Positions 45,822 to 55,162 of a stretch of DNA of 64,000 nt are shown one piece after another; position 1 is the stretch's first letter; the number at the start of each line of letters is the position of its first letter. The DNA is from Blattabacterium cuenoti (lineage in GTDB: Bacteria > Bacteroidota > Bacteroidia > Flavobacteriales > Blattabacteriaceae). A program made the translations under genes and the position numbers. The stretch covers positions 62,001 through 126,000 of the forward strand of contig NZ_CP059208.1 in NCBI RefSeq assembly GCF_014252055.1, given 5' to 3'. Under the pieces are notes generated by a model. It ran no database searches and was not told where the DNA came from. It worked only from the letters and a program-made list of their open reading frames with translations.

Positions 45822-46675
45822 TTATTTCTTAAAATTTTTTTTATTAAACTACTTAAAATATTTCCTGGACCTATATCAATAAATAATGAAGCTCCATGAA
45901 TTATCATATTTTTTATGGACTGCTTCCATTTAACTGGAGAAGTTAAATGCTCTCTAAGATTATTTTTTATGTCTTCAGATTTTATAATTGGCTGAGCATT
46001 TACATTTTGATAAATTGGACATTTAGAATCTTTAAAAGATGTTTTTTCTATAATTTTTTCAAATTCTTTTTTTGCTGGTTCCATCATAGGAGAATGAAAT
46101 GCTCCATGAACAGGAAGAATAAATATTCTTTTAGCTCCAATTTTTTTTAAACAAGAACAAACTCTTCTTACTGATTTTTGTTCTCCAGAAATTACTAATT
46201 GTCCTGGACAATTGTAGTTAGATGGGACTACAATTCCATTATCTGTTTTGCAGTAAAATTCTATAACTTCATCTTCTAACCCAAAAATAACGGCCATTTC
46301 TCCTTTTGTAGACTCACAAATATTTTGCATTAATTTAGCTCTTTGATTCACTAATATTAATCCTTTTTCAAAAGAAATAACATTAACAGATGCTAAAGCT
46401 GAAAATTCACCAAGAGAATGTCCAGCTACCATATCTGGATCAAAGTCATTTGATATTTTTGCTTTTATGACTGAATAAATATAAATTGATAGTTGTGTAT
46501 ATTTCGTTTTTTCTGAAAGAATCTTTGTTTCATTAAACATCATAGATGTTATTCTAAATCCTAAAATTTCATCCGATAAACGAAATAATTTTTTTGCTAA
46601 AGTAGATTTTTTATATAAATCTTTTCCCATACCATTAAATTGTGATCCTTGACCAGGAAATAAATAAGCTTTCAT
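45818..46675 (-). CDS. fabD: Malonyl CoA-acyl carrier protein transacylase (FabD)
   Basis: Loads malonyl groups onto acyl carrier protein for fatty acid synthesis, 285 residues. The start MKAYLFPGQGSQFNGMGKDL is the family opening; the catalytic serine is in GHSLGEFSALA near residue 86 and the catalytic histidine in HGAFHSPMM near residue 197. It is upstream of and overlapping the GHMP kinase, and divergent from tatD with only 22 nt between the starts, so promoters must overlap coding sequence. Fits accB/accC at the right edge of the window in the same pathway. Confidence 0.96.
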   Translation of the reverse strand: MKAYLFPGQGSQFNGMGKDLYKKSTLAKKLFRLSDEILGFRITSMMFNETKILSEKTKYTQLSIYIYSVIKAKISNDFDPDMVAGHSLGEFSALASVNVISFEKGLILVNQRAKLMQNICESTKGEMAVIFGLEDEVIEFYCKTDNGIVVPSNYNCPGQLVISGEQKSVRRVCSCLKKIGAKRIFILPVHGAFHSPMMEPAKKEFEKIIEKTSFKDSKCPIYQNVNAQPIIKSEDIKNNLREHLTSPVKWKQSIKNMIIHGASLFIDIGPGNILSSLIKKILRNK

Positions 46676-46697
46676 ATAAAAAAATATTTAATTAATC

Positions 46698-47462
46698 ATG
46701 AAAATAACAGATACTCATGCTCATTTATACATGAAAGAATTTCAAGAAGATATTTGTGATGTAATAAAAAGAGCAATGAATCAAGATATAAATAGATTTA
46801 TTATTCCTTCTATAGATAGTTCAACTATCCCCGATATTATTGAATTAGAAAAAAAATATCCAAATATTTGCTTTTCCATGATAGGATTACATCCTAATAA
46901 TGTTTTTCCGGATACTATAGAAACAGAATTAAACAATATAAAAAAATATTTAAGTAAACATCATTTTCTTTCTATAGGAGAGATAGGAATAGATTTACAC
47001 TCTAGTAAAAAATTTCTTCTTGAACAAGAATACGCCTTTGTAAATCAAATAAAACTAGCAAAATATAATAAATTACCGATAATAATCCATTGCAGAAATT
47101 CTTTTCATAGAGTTATCAAAATATTAGAAGAAAATTCTTATGATAAAGGAATTTTTCACTGTTTTTGTGGAAACCTAGAAGAAGCTATAAAAATAACAGA
47201 TTTAGGAATGAAGCTCGGAATAGGTGGAATAATTACTTTTAAAAATAATCATATTGATAAATTTTTACATAATATATCTATAGATAATATTGTATTAGAA
47301 ACAGATTGTCCATATCTATCTCCACATCCTTTTAGAGGTAAAAGAAATGAACCTAGTAGATTAAGAATAATATTAAATAAATTATCTAAAATTTATTCTC
47401 TTCCAGAAGAAATAATAGCAAAATCTATAGAAAAAAATGTTGATGATTTATTTTTTCAATAA
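46698..47462 (+). CDS. tatD: TatD family metal-dependent hydrolase/DNase
   Basis: TIM-barrel metal-dependent hydrolase, 254 residues. Metal ligands are visible in DTHAHLY (residues 4-10), GEIGIDLH near residue 95, IHCRNSF near 131, FHCFCG near 154 and ETDCPYLSPHPFRGKRNEP near 201. TatD proteins are 3'-5' exonucleases or general metal hydrolases, and a role in D-Tyr-tRNA or DNA quality control has been proposed for the family. It stands alone between divergent fabD and convergent fumC. Confidence 0.93.
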   Translation: MKITDTHAHLYMKEFQEDICDVIKRAMNQDINRFIIPSIDSSTIPDIIELEKKYPNICFSMIGLHPNNVFPDTIETELNNIKKYLSKHHFLSIGEIGIDLHSSKKFLLEQEYAFVNQIKLAKYNKLPIIIHCRNSFHRVIKILEENSYDKGIFHCFCGNLEEAIKITDLGMKLGIGGIITFKNNHIDKFLHNISIDNIVLETDCPYLSPHPFRGKRNEPSRLRIILNKLSKIYSLPEEIIAKSIEKNVDDLFFQ

Positions 47463-47480
47463 AAAGTAATTCATTATCTA

Positions 47481-48872
47481 TCATATCATTTTAGATGGAT
47501 CTACTAATTCTTCAAACTCTTCAATAGTTAAATAGCCTAATTTAACAGATTCTTTTTTTAAAGTTGTATTATTTTTATAAGCGGATCTTGCTATTTCTGC
47601 TGATTTTTCATACCCAATACGAGTATTTAATGCTGTTACCAACATTAAAGATTTATCTAAAAACTCTTTTATTCTCAAATAATTTGGTTTAATTCCTTCT
47701 ATACATAAGGTATAAAAAGATTTACAAGCATCTGCAATAAGATTAGATGATTTCAAAAAATTATAAATAATTAATGGTTTAGAAACATTCAATTCGTAAT
47801 TTCCAGAAGAATTTGCCATTGAGATAATCGTGTCATTTCCTATAATTTGTGTGCAAACCATTATAATAGCCTCACATTGTGTAGGATTTATTTTTCCAGG
47901 CATAATGGAAGATCCGGGTTCATTTTCTGGTATTAAAATTTCTCCAATTCCAGATCTTGGTCCAGAAGATAAAAAACGAATATCATTTGATATTTTTATT
48001 AAAGAAACTGCTATTTGTTTAATAGCTCCATGAGACTCAACCATAGCATCATGAGATGCTAAAGCTGAGAATTTATTATTTGTTATTTTAAAAGGATACC
48101 CTGTATATTTACATATATATTCTGTAACTTTTACATCATATCCTTTTGGAGAATTTAATCCGGTTCCTACAGCTGTTCCTCCTATAGCTAATTCAGAAAG
48201 AGAATCTAAAGTTTTTTCAATAGAATTTATTCCATGATTTATTTGAGAGACATATCCTGAAAATTCTTGTCCTAATGTTATAGGAGTAGCATCCATAAGA
48301 TGAGTCCTACCTATTTTTATAATATTCCTAAATAACTTTGCTTTTTTTTCTAAAGCATCTCTTAGCTTTCTAATAAAAGGAATAGTTTTTTCTACCAGTT
48401 TTTTATAAGCTGCTATGTACATGGCAGTGGGAAAAGTATCATTAGATGATTGAGACATATTAACATCATCATTAGGATGTATGTAAGGTTTTCCTACTCC
48501 AAGTTTTTTTCCCATTAAAACATGAGATCTATTTGATATAACTTCATTAATATTCATATTGGTATGAGTTCCAGATCCAGTTTGCCAGACGACTAAAGGA
48601 AATTGATTATTTAATTTTCCATCTATAATTTCATCACAAACTTGTGATATAAAATCTCTTTTTTTTTTAGATAAAATACCAAATGAAAAATTGGCATAAG
48701 CAGCAGCTTTTTTAAGAATTCCAAAAGAATGAATAATTTCTATTGGGATGCTCCCCTCTTTTCCTATCTTAAAATTATTTCTTGATCTTTCTGTCTGTGC
48801 TCCCCAATATTTATTATAAGGTACTTTTACTTCTCCTAAAGTATCTTTTTCTATTCTATATTTAAAATTCAT
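47481..48872 (-). CDS. fumC: Fumarate hydratase class II (FumC)
   Basis: Oxygen-stable fumarase of the TCA cycle, 463 residues. The superfamily signature [16 protein letters not shown] lies near residue 318; the fumarase-specific [15 protein letters not shown] segment is near 98-112 and [17 protein letters not shown] near 140. [21 protein letters not shown] near 186 holds the catalytic histidine. Aspartase and argininosuccinate lyase are relatives, but the segments fit fumarase best. Convergent with tatD. Confidence 0.95.
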   Translation of the reverse strand: MNFKYRIEKDTLGEVKVPYNKYWGAQTERSRNNFKIGKEGSIPIEIIHSFGILKKAAAYANFSFGILSKKKRDFISQVCDEIIDGKLNNQFPLVVWQTGSGTHTNMNINEVISNRSHVLMGKKLGVGKPYIHPNDDVNMSQSSNDTFPTAMYIAAYKKLVEKTIPFIRKLRDALEKKAKLFRNIIKIGRTHLMDATPITLGQEFSGYVSQINHGINSIEKTLDSLSELAIGGTAVGTGLNSPKGYDVKVTEYICKYTGYPFKITNNKFSALASHDAMVESHGAIKQIAVSLIKISNDIRFLSSGPRSGIGEILIPENEPGSSIMPGKINPTQCEAIIMVCTQIIGNDTIISMANSSGNYELNVSKPLIIYNFLKSSNLIADACKSFYTLCIEGIKPNYLRIKEFLDKSLMLVTALNTRIGYEKSAEIARSAYKNNTTLKKESVKLGYLTIEEFEELVDPSKMI

Positions 48873-48919
48873 TCTTAAATTTTTTTTTACGAAATTATAG
48901 AAAAAAATCAGAATTTATT

Positions 48920-49090
48920 ATGATAATTAAATTTTTGGGATTTTTAATTTTTTTACTTATAACCATATCTGGCTTTTGGTGTATTCTATTTTTATCTTCT
49001 TTCAGTATTTACTGGATTGTAAGTGGTCTAATTGAAACTATTAAAAATTTTAGTCATATTTTTAAAAATGAAAAAAGAAAAAAAATATAG
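48920..49090 (+). CDS. Small hydrophobic protein upstream of the FtsB-like gene
   Basis: A 56-codon frame beginning MIIKFLGFLIFLLITISG with a long hydrophobic run to about residue 38 (FWCILFLSSFSIYWIVSGL), then a basic tail ending NEKRKKI. It looks like a one- or two-helix membrane protein. It overlaps the start of the FtsB-like gene by 23 nt. There is a faint resemblance to small DUF4834-type Bacteroidota membrane proteins, which I cannot verify. The length of the hydrophobic segment without stops argues for a real gene. Confidence 0.5.
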   Translation: MIIKFLGFLIFLLITISGFWCILFLSSFSIYWIVSGLIETIKNFSHIFKNEKRKKI

Positions 49091-49379
49091 TAGTATAGTA
49101 ATAAAAAATAAGTACTTCTGGATAAGTTTATCATTTTTTATATGGATGTCTTTTTTTGATACAAATTCTTTAGTATTGCATTGGAAGATAAAAAATGAGA
49201 TTAAAGAAATAACTTTAGATAGAGATTATTTGAAAAATAAAATTCTTTTAGAAAAAAATCATTTAAAAAAATTAACAAAAGATTCTAAATATATTGAAAA
49301 ATTAGCAAGAGAAAAATTTCATATGAAAAAGGAAGATGAAGATTTATTTATTATAAATAATAAAAATAAAAAAAATTAA
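49068..49379 (+). CDS. FtsB/DivIC-family septum formation protein
   Basis: A 103-residue bitopic protein from the ATG at 49068 (an in-frame TTG lies 12 codons earlier). A single membrane segment (about 16-37, FWISLSFFIWMSFFDTNSLV) is followed by a coiled coil (about 40-72) and a conserved-looking end, SKYIEKLAREKFHMKKEDEDLFII, matching the FtsB/DivIC consensus (EKIAREEYGMVKPGE). Probably part of the FtsQ/L/B division complex. It overlaps the small hydrophobic gene before it by 23 nt and converges on mnmG 18 nt away. Confidence 0.85.
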   Translation: MKKEKKYSSIVIKNKYFWISLSFFIWMSFFDTNSLVLHWKIKNEIKEITLDRDYLKNKILLEKNHLKKLTKDSKYIEKLAREKFHMKKEDEDLFIINNKNKKN

Positions 49380-49397
49380 CTAACTAAAATAAGTTTC

Positions 49398-51272
49398 TTA
49401 ACGTCTTATACATATTAATAAAATACTTAAATCTGAAGGAGTAATTCCGCTTATTCTTGATGCTTGAGCTAATGAAATTGGACGATAATAATTCAATTTT
49501 TCTCTTGCTTCTAATGATAAAGATTTCATTTTTTTATAATCAAAATTATGTGGAATAATAATATTTTCTAACCTTAATAATCTTTTTGCATTTTCCTCTT
49601 CTCTATCTATATACCCTTTATACTTAATTCTAATAGAAACTTGTTCCAATATTTCTTTCGAAAACACATTATTTTTTATTTCTTCTTTTATAAATGGAAT
49701 AGAAACAAGATCTTCAATTTCAATACCAGAACGAGATAATATAGTTTCAATTTTCTTTTTGCTGAATATTATTGGAGAATTTTTATTGTTTAAAATAGGA
49801 TTTATAACTATTGGGTCAACATTTTTTTTTCTAAAAAAAGAAATACATTTCTCTATTAAATAAGTTTTTTTACCTACTAAATTCATATTTTTCTTTGAAA
49901 TTAATCCTATATCATATCCTATATAGGTTAACCTTTCATCTGCATTGTCTTGTCGTAACAACATTCTATATTCAGCTCTTGAAGTAAACATCCTATATGG
50001 CTCCATAGTTCCTTTTGTAATTAAATCATCTATTAATACTCCAATATAAGCTTGATTTCTTTTAAGCATAAGTGGAGAATTTTCTTTAATTTTCATATGT
50101 GCATTAATTCCTGCAATTAATCCTTGTGCTGCTGCTTCCTCATATCCTGTAGTTCCATTAATTTGTCCAGCAAAAAAAAGATTTTCTATGATTTTACTTT
50201 CTAAAGTAGGTTTTAATTGATCTGGAGGAAAATAATCATATTCAATAGCATATCCAGGCCTTAGAATTTTTACATTATCAAATCCATATATATTTTTTAG
50301 AGCATCATATTGTATCTTTTCTGGAAAAGATGTAGAAAATCCATTAATATATACTTCATTTGTATTCCATCCTTCAGGTTCAATAAAAATAGGGTGTTCT
50401 TCTTTATCAGAAAACCTATAAATTTTTTCTTCTATAGAAGGACAATATCTTGGACTTGAACCTTGAATTGAATCAGAAAAAATTGGAGAATGTGCAATAT
50501 TTTCTTTTATAAAATCATGTACTATATGATTTGTATAAGCAATATAACATTTATGTTGTTTTTTTAATTTTTTTGTTTTATAAAAAAAAGAAAATTTCTT
50601 AGGATTTAAATCTCCTTCTTGAACTTTCATTTTTTTATAATCTAAAGAACGTCCATCTACTCTAGGAGAAGTTCCAGTTTTCATTCTCCCAAATTTTAAT
50701 CCAAATATATTAACTAATTGTTCAGTAATTCCTTTAACTTCTTTTTCTGCAATTCTTCCTCCACTAATTTTTTTACTCCCAATATGAATTTTTCCATTTA
50801 AAAATGTTCCGTTTGTCAATATTACACTTTTAGCTTTAATTTTTACTCCAAGAGCTGTTTTAACCCCTTTAACTATATAATTTTTTATAATTAAAGATGT
50901 AACAGTATCTTGATATAGATCTAATTTATTTCTTTTTTCAAGAAAAAATCTCCAAAAATTAGAATATAACCTTCTATCACATTGAGCTCTAGGGCTCCAC
51001 ACAGCAGGACCTTTAGATTTATTTAACATTCTAAACTGAATTGTACTATAATCGGTTACTACAGCTGATAATCCTCCTAAAGCATCTATTTCTCTTACAA
51101 TTTGACCTTTAGCAATTCCTCCTACAGCTGGATTACAAGATAACTGACCTATTGTCTGTAAATTTGTAGTAATTAGTAGAGTTTTTGATCCCATTTTAGA
51201 TGATGCAGATGCTGCTTCTGATCCAGCATGACCCCCTCCAACTATAATTATATCATATACATTTGAAAACAT
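49398..51272 (-). CDS. mnmG: tRNA uridine-5-carboxymethylaminomethyl modification enzyme MnmG (GidA)
   Basis: FAD-dependent partner of MnmE in modifying wobble uridine 34, 624 residues. The FAD-binding motif GGGHAGSEAA is at residues 12-21; SCNPAVGGIAKGQIVREIDALGG near 45-67 and the GidA signatures GPRYCPSIEEKIYRF-like region near 275 and GQINGTTGYEEAAAQGLIAG near 370 are all present. MnmA, acting on the same wobble base, is also in this window. ybeY ends 12 nt upstream, so both are likely cotranscribed. Confidence 0.96.
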   Translation of the reverse strand: MFSNVYDIIIVGGGHAGSEAASASSKMGSKTLLITTNLQTIGQLSCNPAVGGIAKGQIVREIDALGGLSAVVTDYSTIQFRMLNKSKGPAVWSPRAQCDRRLYSNFWRFFLEKRNKLDLYQDTVTSLIIKNYIVKGVKTALGVKIKAKSVILTNGTFLNGKIHIGSKKISGGRIAEKEVKGITEQLVNIFGLKFGRMKTGTSPRVDGRSLDYKKMKVQEGDLNPKKFSFFYKTKKLKKQHKCYIAYTNHIVHDFIKENIAHSPIFSDSIQGSSPRYCPSIEEKIYRFSDKEEHPIFIEPEGWNTNEVYINGFSTSFPEKIQYDALKNIYGFDNVKILRPGYAIEYDYFPPDQLKPTLESKIIENLFFAGQINGTTGYEEAAAQGLIAGINAHMKIKENSPLMLKRNQAYIGVLIDDLITKGTMEPYRMFTSRAEYRMLLRQDNADERLTYIGYDIGLISKKNMNLVGKKTYLIEKCISFFRKKNVDPIVINPILNNKNSPIIFSKKKIETILSRSGIEIEDLVSIPFIKEEIKNNVFSKEILEQVSIRIKYKGYIDREEENAKRLLRLENIIIPHNFDYKKMKSLSLEAREKLNYYRPISLAQASRISGITPSDLSILLICIRR

Positions 51273-51284
51273 GCATGATATTTA

Positions 51285-51713
51285 TTAAAATTGAAACAAA
51301 TCTAAATAAAAATTTTCTTTTTTTTTCATTAATTTTCTATCTTCTTTTTTTTTGTCATTATATCCTACTAAATGCAGAACTCCATGTATCATAACACGTT
51401 TTAACTCAACTAAAAAAAATTCATTCCATTTTTTAGAATTTTCTATAATTCTATCTATACTGATATATATATCTCCTAATATGGAAAATTTTAAACTTTC
51501 TGTTGAATAACTAAAAGCAATAACATCTGTATAAAAATTTTTATTTAAGTATTTTTTATTCATTGCTAATATGAAATCGTCATTGCAAAAAATATAATTT
51601 ATATTATTATTAATAATATAACCTTCATTATTTAATAATATATTAATTTCATTTATGAATGAAAATTCATTTTTTATACGAAAGTTTTTTATCTCATAGA
51701 AAATATTAATCAT
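51285..51713 (-). CDS. ybeY: Endoribonuclease YbeY (16S rRNA maturation)
   Basis: Zinc endoribonuclease for 16S rRNA 3'-end processing, 142 residues. YTDVIAFSYS near residue 58 is the substrate-groove segment, and MIHGVLHLVGYND near residue 108 is the metal site. The classical motif H-x3-H-x5-H ends here in Asp instead of the third His (GYND); I recall the same substitution in other Bacteroidota. The start is 12 nt from the divergent pssA start. mnmG lies downstream. Confidence 0.9.
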   Translation of the reverse strand: MINIFYEIKNFRIKNEFSFINEINILLNNEGYIINNNINYIFCNDDFILAMNKKYLNKNFYTDVIAFSYSTESLKFSILGDIYISIDRIIENSKKWNEFFLVELKRVMIHGVLHLVGYNDKKKEDRKLMKKKENFYLDLFQF

Positions 51714-51725
51714 TGAATTTTTTTT

Positions 51726-52412
51726 ATGATAGAAAAAATAAAAGGAATAATTCCAAATATTTTAACATTGTTAAATCTGTTTTTTGGCAATATTTCTATA
51801 ATATTTTTATTTTCAGAAGATTTTTTATCTTCTAACATAGCTACTATAATTTCAATAGTTTTTGATTTTCTAGATGGATTTATTGCAAAACTTATGAGAA
51901 AAAATAGCAAATTCGGAAAAGAATTAGACTCTCTTGCAGACATGGTTTCTTTTGGATTAGTACCATCTATATCAATGTTCTTCATCCTTAAAAAATCTAA
52001 CAAGATTGGATTTACATATATAGAATGCTTTTCTTTTTTAATTTCTATTTTTTCTGCATGTCGTCTTGCAAAATTTAACATAAGTCATAAAAAATTAGGA
52101 TTGACAACTACGGTGAATGCTCTATTTTTTTCTTCATTATCAGTAATTTTTCAAAATAATTATAAACATCCTATTTTGATATTATTTTTTATTTTCTGTT
52201 CTTGTTATCTATTAATTTCTAAAATACAGATGTTTTCCATTAATTTTAATGGATATACATGGAAAAAAAATAAAATACGTTACATATTTTTATTGATTAG
52301 TATTTTTCTTTTATTAACTTTACATATGATTGCTATACCATGTGTTATCATTTTATATATAATAATTTCAGTTTATTATAAAATCATAAAAAAATTCATA
52401 TTAAAAAAATGA
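51726..52412 (+). CDS. pssA: CDP-diacylglycerol-serine O-phosphatidyltransferase (PssA)
   Basis: Membrane CDP-alcohol phosphatidyltransferase making phosphatidylserine, the precursor of phosphatidylethanolamine, 228 residues with about seven hydrophobic segments. The family motif D-x2-DG-x2-AR-x8-G-x3-D-x3-D is seen as DFLDGFIAK, then FGKELDSLAD, residues about 41-66, with Lys in place of the motif Arg. NILTLLNLFFGNISI near residue 10 is typical of PssA. Start codons of pssA and ybeY are separated by 12 nt. It overlaps the following exonuclease gene by 4 nt. Confidence 0.92.
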   Translation: MIEKIKGIIPNILTLLNLFFGNISIIFLFSEDFLSSNIATIISIVFDFLDGFIAKLMRKNSKFGKELDSLADMVSFGLVPSISMFFILKKSNKIGFTYIECFSFLISIFSACRLAKFNISHKKLGLTTTVNALFFSSLSVIFQNNYKHPILILFFIFCSCYLLISKIQMFSINFNGYTWKKNKIRYIFLLISIFLLLTLHMIAIPCVIILYIIISVYYKIIKKFILKK

Positions 52413-53176
52413 AATTAAAACTTTATCGTCCTATTTGTTTCTTTGATATAGAAGCTACGGGAATAAATATTGGTAAGGATAGAATTATAGAAATATCCAT
52501 ATTAAAAATATTTCCTAATGGAAATAAAGAAAATAAAACTTGGCTTATTTATCCTGGAATTCCTATTCCTCCACAATCAACAGCTATCCATGGAATTAAA
52601 GATGAAGATGTTACTGGTAAACTTAGATTCAAAGATATAGCTACATCTATACTAAAAATGATAGAAAATACAGATTTGGCAGGATATAATTCTAATAGAT
52701 TTGATATTCCTATTCTAGCAGAAGAAATGTTAAGAGCAGGAATGTCTTTTGATATTAAAAAACATAAAACTATAGATGTTCAAGTGATATTCCATAAAAT
52801 GGAACCTAGAACTCTTTCTGCTGCTTATCAATACTATTGTAATAAAAATCTTATGAAAGCTCATAGTTCTAAAGCTGATGTTTTTGCTACTTATGAAATA
52901 CTATTATCTCAATTAGAAAAATATCAAAATTTGAAAAAAGATGTAAAAAGTTTAAATCAATTTTCTAATCAAAAAAAAATAGCAGATCTTGCAGGATTTA
53001 TAAAAATAGATGAAGAAGGGAACGAAATATTTAACTTTGGAAAATACAAGGGAGAGAAAGTTTTAGAAATATTCGAAAAAGATCCAAATTATTATGGATG
53101 GATACAAAATTCAGATTTTCCATTATATACAAAAAAAATACTAACGAATATTAAATTAAGAAAATTTAATAAATAA
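52409..53176 (+). CDS. DnaQ-like 3'-5' exonuclease (DEDDh family)
   Basis: Exonuclease of the DEDDh superfamily, 255 residues. Motif I is FFDIEATGIN (residues 7-16; D-x-E), motif II lies in LAGYNSNRFDIPILAEEM near residue 91, and motif III is HSSKADVFATYEIL near residue 144 (H-x4-D). The last 60 residues, containing FNFGKYKGEKVLEIFEKDPNYYGWI, form a small domain resembling DUF3820. It may be a stand-alone proofreading or RNA/DNA-trimming enzyme; the polymerase link cannot be judged. It overlaps pssA by 4 nt and converges on htpG. Confidence 0.9.
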   Translation: MKLKLYRPICFFDIEATGINIGKDRIIEISILKIFPNGNKENKTWLIYPGIPIPPQSTAIHGIKDEDVTGKLRFKDIATSILKMIENTDLAGYNSNRFDIPILAEEMLRAGMSFDIKKHKTIDVQVIFHKMEPRTLSAAYQYYCNKNLMKAHSSKADVFATYEILLSQLEKYQNLKKDVKSLNQFSNQKKIADLAGFIKIDEEGNEIFNFGKYKGEKVLEIFEKDPNYYGWIQNSDFPLYTKKILTNIKLRKFNK

Positions 53177-53199
53177 CTAAAAAATTATTCTTTATTTAA

Positions 53200-55059
53200 T
53201 TAACAAAGATCTTTTAATTTTTTAGATACGAAAATATCTAGATATTTTCCACGTAATAAATTTTTTGATAAAAGTGTTAAATTTATAATATCTTGTATTA
53301 GATTTTTTCTTTTTTCTTCAAATTTTTCCTCTAAAATTTTTTTCATTAATATATGATTAGTATTAACTATTAATTCATAATATTTACCTTCATCTTTCTC
53401 TATAAGATCTTTTTTTAGATAGTTCATTTCTTTCATCCTTCTTAAGAATTCCGGAATAACAATTAAAAAAGGATCATCATTTTTAGATAAATCTTCTAAT
53501 TTAATAGATGAAAAATTCATGTTTTCCACTAAATTTTTTTTAACGTAATTTTCTATATTCTTTTTTTGTTCTTCTGATAAAGAAGATTTATTTTCTACTT
53601 TATTAGAAATCAACTTGTCAATATGATCTGAATCTATCCTAACAAAACAGATATCCTTATACAATAATTCTAATTTTTGTATGAAATGAATTGAAAGTGG
53701 ACTATCTAAAATTAGAACTTCATAAGATCTATCTAATGCTTTTTTAATATATCCATATTGTTCTTCTTTATTAGAAGAATATAGAAAAACAATTTTTCCA
53801 TCCTTATTTGTCTGACAGTCTTTTACTTTTTCCTTAAATTCTTCTAAGGTAAAAAAGATCCTATCTACATTAGGAAATGTGTAAAAATCTATACACTTAT
53901 CAAAAAAATTTTGGACACTAATCATTCCATATTCCACAATTATTTTTATGTTTTCCCATTTATTTTCAAAATCTTTCCTATCATTTTTAAACATATAACT
54001 TAACTTATCTGCAACTTTTCTTGTTATATATTTTGATATATTCTTCACAGAAGGATTATTTTGTAAAGAAGACCTTGAAACATTAAGAGGGATATCAGGA
54101 GAGTCTATTACTCCTCTTAATAAGCTTAAAAAATCTGGTACTACTCCTTCTAAATTATCTGTAATATAAACTTGATTCTGATATAAATGTATTTTATCCT
54201 TTTGGATGTCAATTCTTTGATCCATTTTTGGAAAAAATAAAATTCCTGTCAAATTAAACGGATGGTCTATATTTAAATGAACCCAAAATAAAGGGTTTTC
54301 TAATTGATTAGGATACAATTCATGATAAAAATTTGAATAGTCTATATCTCTTAATTCTATAGGATTTTTTTTCCAAGCAGGAAAAGTATTATTAATGAAA
54401 ATCTCCTTATTATTATCTCCTTCATTATCTTCACATGATAAAGTAATTTTTACAGGCATAAATTTACAATACTTCTTCAACAATTTTAAAATTTGATCAT
54501 ATTCTAAATACTCTTTACTTTCATCATTAACAAATAAAACAATTTCCGTCCCCCTATTTCTTTTTTCAATTTGTTCCATAACAAAATTAGGAGTTCCATC
54601 ACAAGACCAAAATATCGATGAATAATCTTTCTTATAAGATTGTGTAAAAATTTCAACTTTATCAGCAATCATAAAAGAAGAATAAAATCCTAACCCAAAA
54701 TGTCCAATTATATTAGAAGAACTATCGGTTTTATATTTTTTAATAAACTCTTCTGCTCCAGAAAAAGCTATTTGATTTATATATTTTTCTACTTCTTCCT
54801 TGGTCATTCCAATTCCATTATCTATTACATGAATAGACTTATTTTTTTTATCTATTAAAATTCTAATTTTTAAATTATCAACTACATCTATATCACTATC
54901 ACTTAACTTTCCTAAGTTAACTAAAGTCTTTAGTTTTAAAATTGCATCTGTTGCATTAGATACAAGTTCACGCAAAAAAACTTCTTGATCTGAATAAAGA
55001 AATTTTTTTATGATAGGAAATATGTTCTCTGAAGTTACACTAATCTTATTCTTTTCCAT
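53200..55059 (-). CDS. htpG: Chaperone protein HtpG (Hsp90)
   Basis: Bacterial Hsp90, 619 residues. The GHKL ATPase domain is clear: FLRELVSNATDAILKLK (about 24-40), VIDNGIGMTKEEV (about 79-91), GHFGLGFYSSFMIADKVEIF (about 122-141). The middle domain includes GVVDSPDIPLNVSRS-like LLRGVIDSPDIPLNVSRSSL near 320, and the C-terminal dimerisation domain is complete. A single gene, convergent with the exonuclease gene. I see no obvious heat-shock promoter in the 103 nt upstream. Confidence 0.97.
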   Translation of the reverse strand: MEKNKISVTSENIFPIIKKFLYSDQEVFLRELVSNATDAILKLKTLVNLGKLSDSDIDVVDNLKIRILIDKKNKSIHVIDNGIGMTKEEVEKYINQIAFSGAEEFIKKYKTDSSSNIIGHFGLGFYSSFMIADKVEIFTQSYKKDYSSIFWSCDGTPNFVMEQIEKRNRGTEIVLFVNDESKEYLEYDQILKLLKKYCKFMPVKITLSCEDNEGDNNKEIFINNTFPAWKKNPIELRDIDYSNFYHELYPNQLENPLFWVHLNIDHPFNLTGILFFPKMDQRIDIQKDKIHLYQNQVYITDNLEGVVPDFLSLLRGVIDSPDIPLNVSRSSLQNNPSVKNISKYITRKVADKLSYMFKNDRKDFENKWENIKIIVEYGMISVQNFFDKCIDFYTFPNVDRIFFTLEEFKEKVKDCQTNKDGKIVFLYSSNKEEQYGYIKKALDRSYEVLILDSPLSIHFIQKLELLYKDICFVRIDSDHIDKLISNKVENKSSLSEEQKKNIENYVKKNLVENMNFSSIKLEDLSKNDDPFLIVIPEFLRRMKEMNYLKKDLIEKDEGKYYELIVNTNHILMKKILEEKFEEKRKNLIQDIINLTLLSKNLLRGKYLDIFVSKKLKDLC

Positions 55060-55162
55060 AGAATAAATAATTATTCAATAAAATAATATCTTCAAATATC
55101 ATACCACTCTTAATTAAATAATACCGTTGTCATATACAATTATGTCAGTTATGTAACTATTT

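Noticed and set aside
51710-52081. A 123-codon minus-strand frame opposite pssA
   Set aside because: It is a shadow of the CDP-alcohol phosphotransferase motif region; the plus-strand frame is a recognisable family member and starts 12 nt from ybeY.
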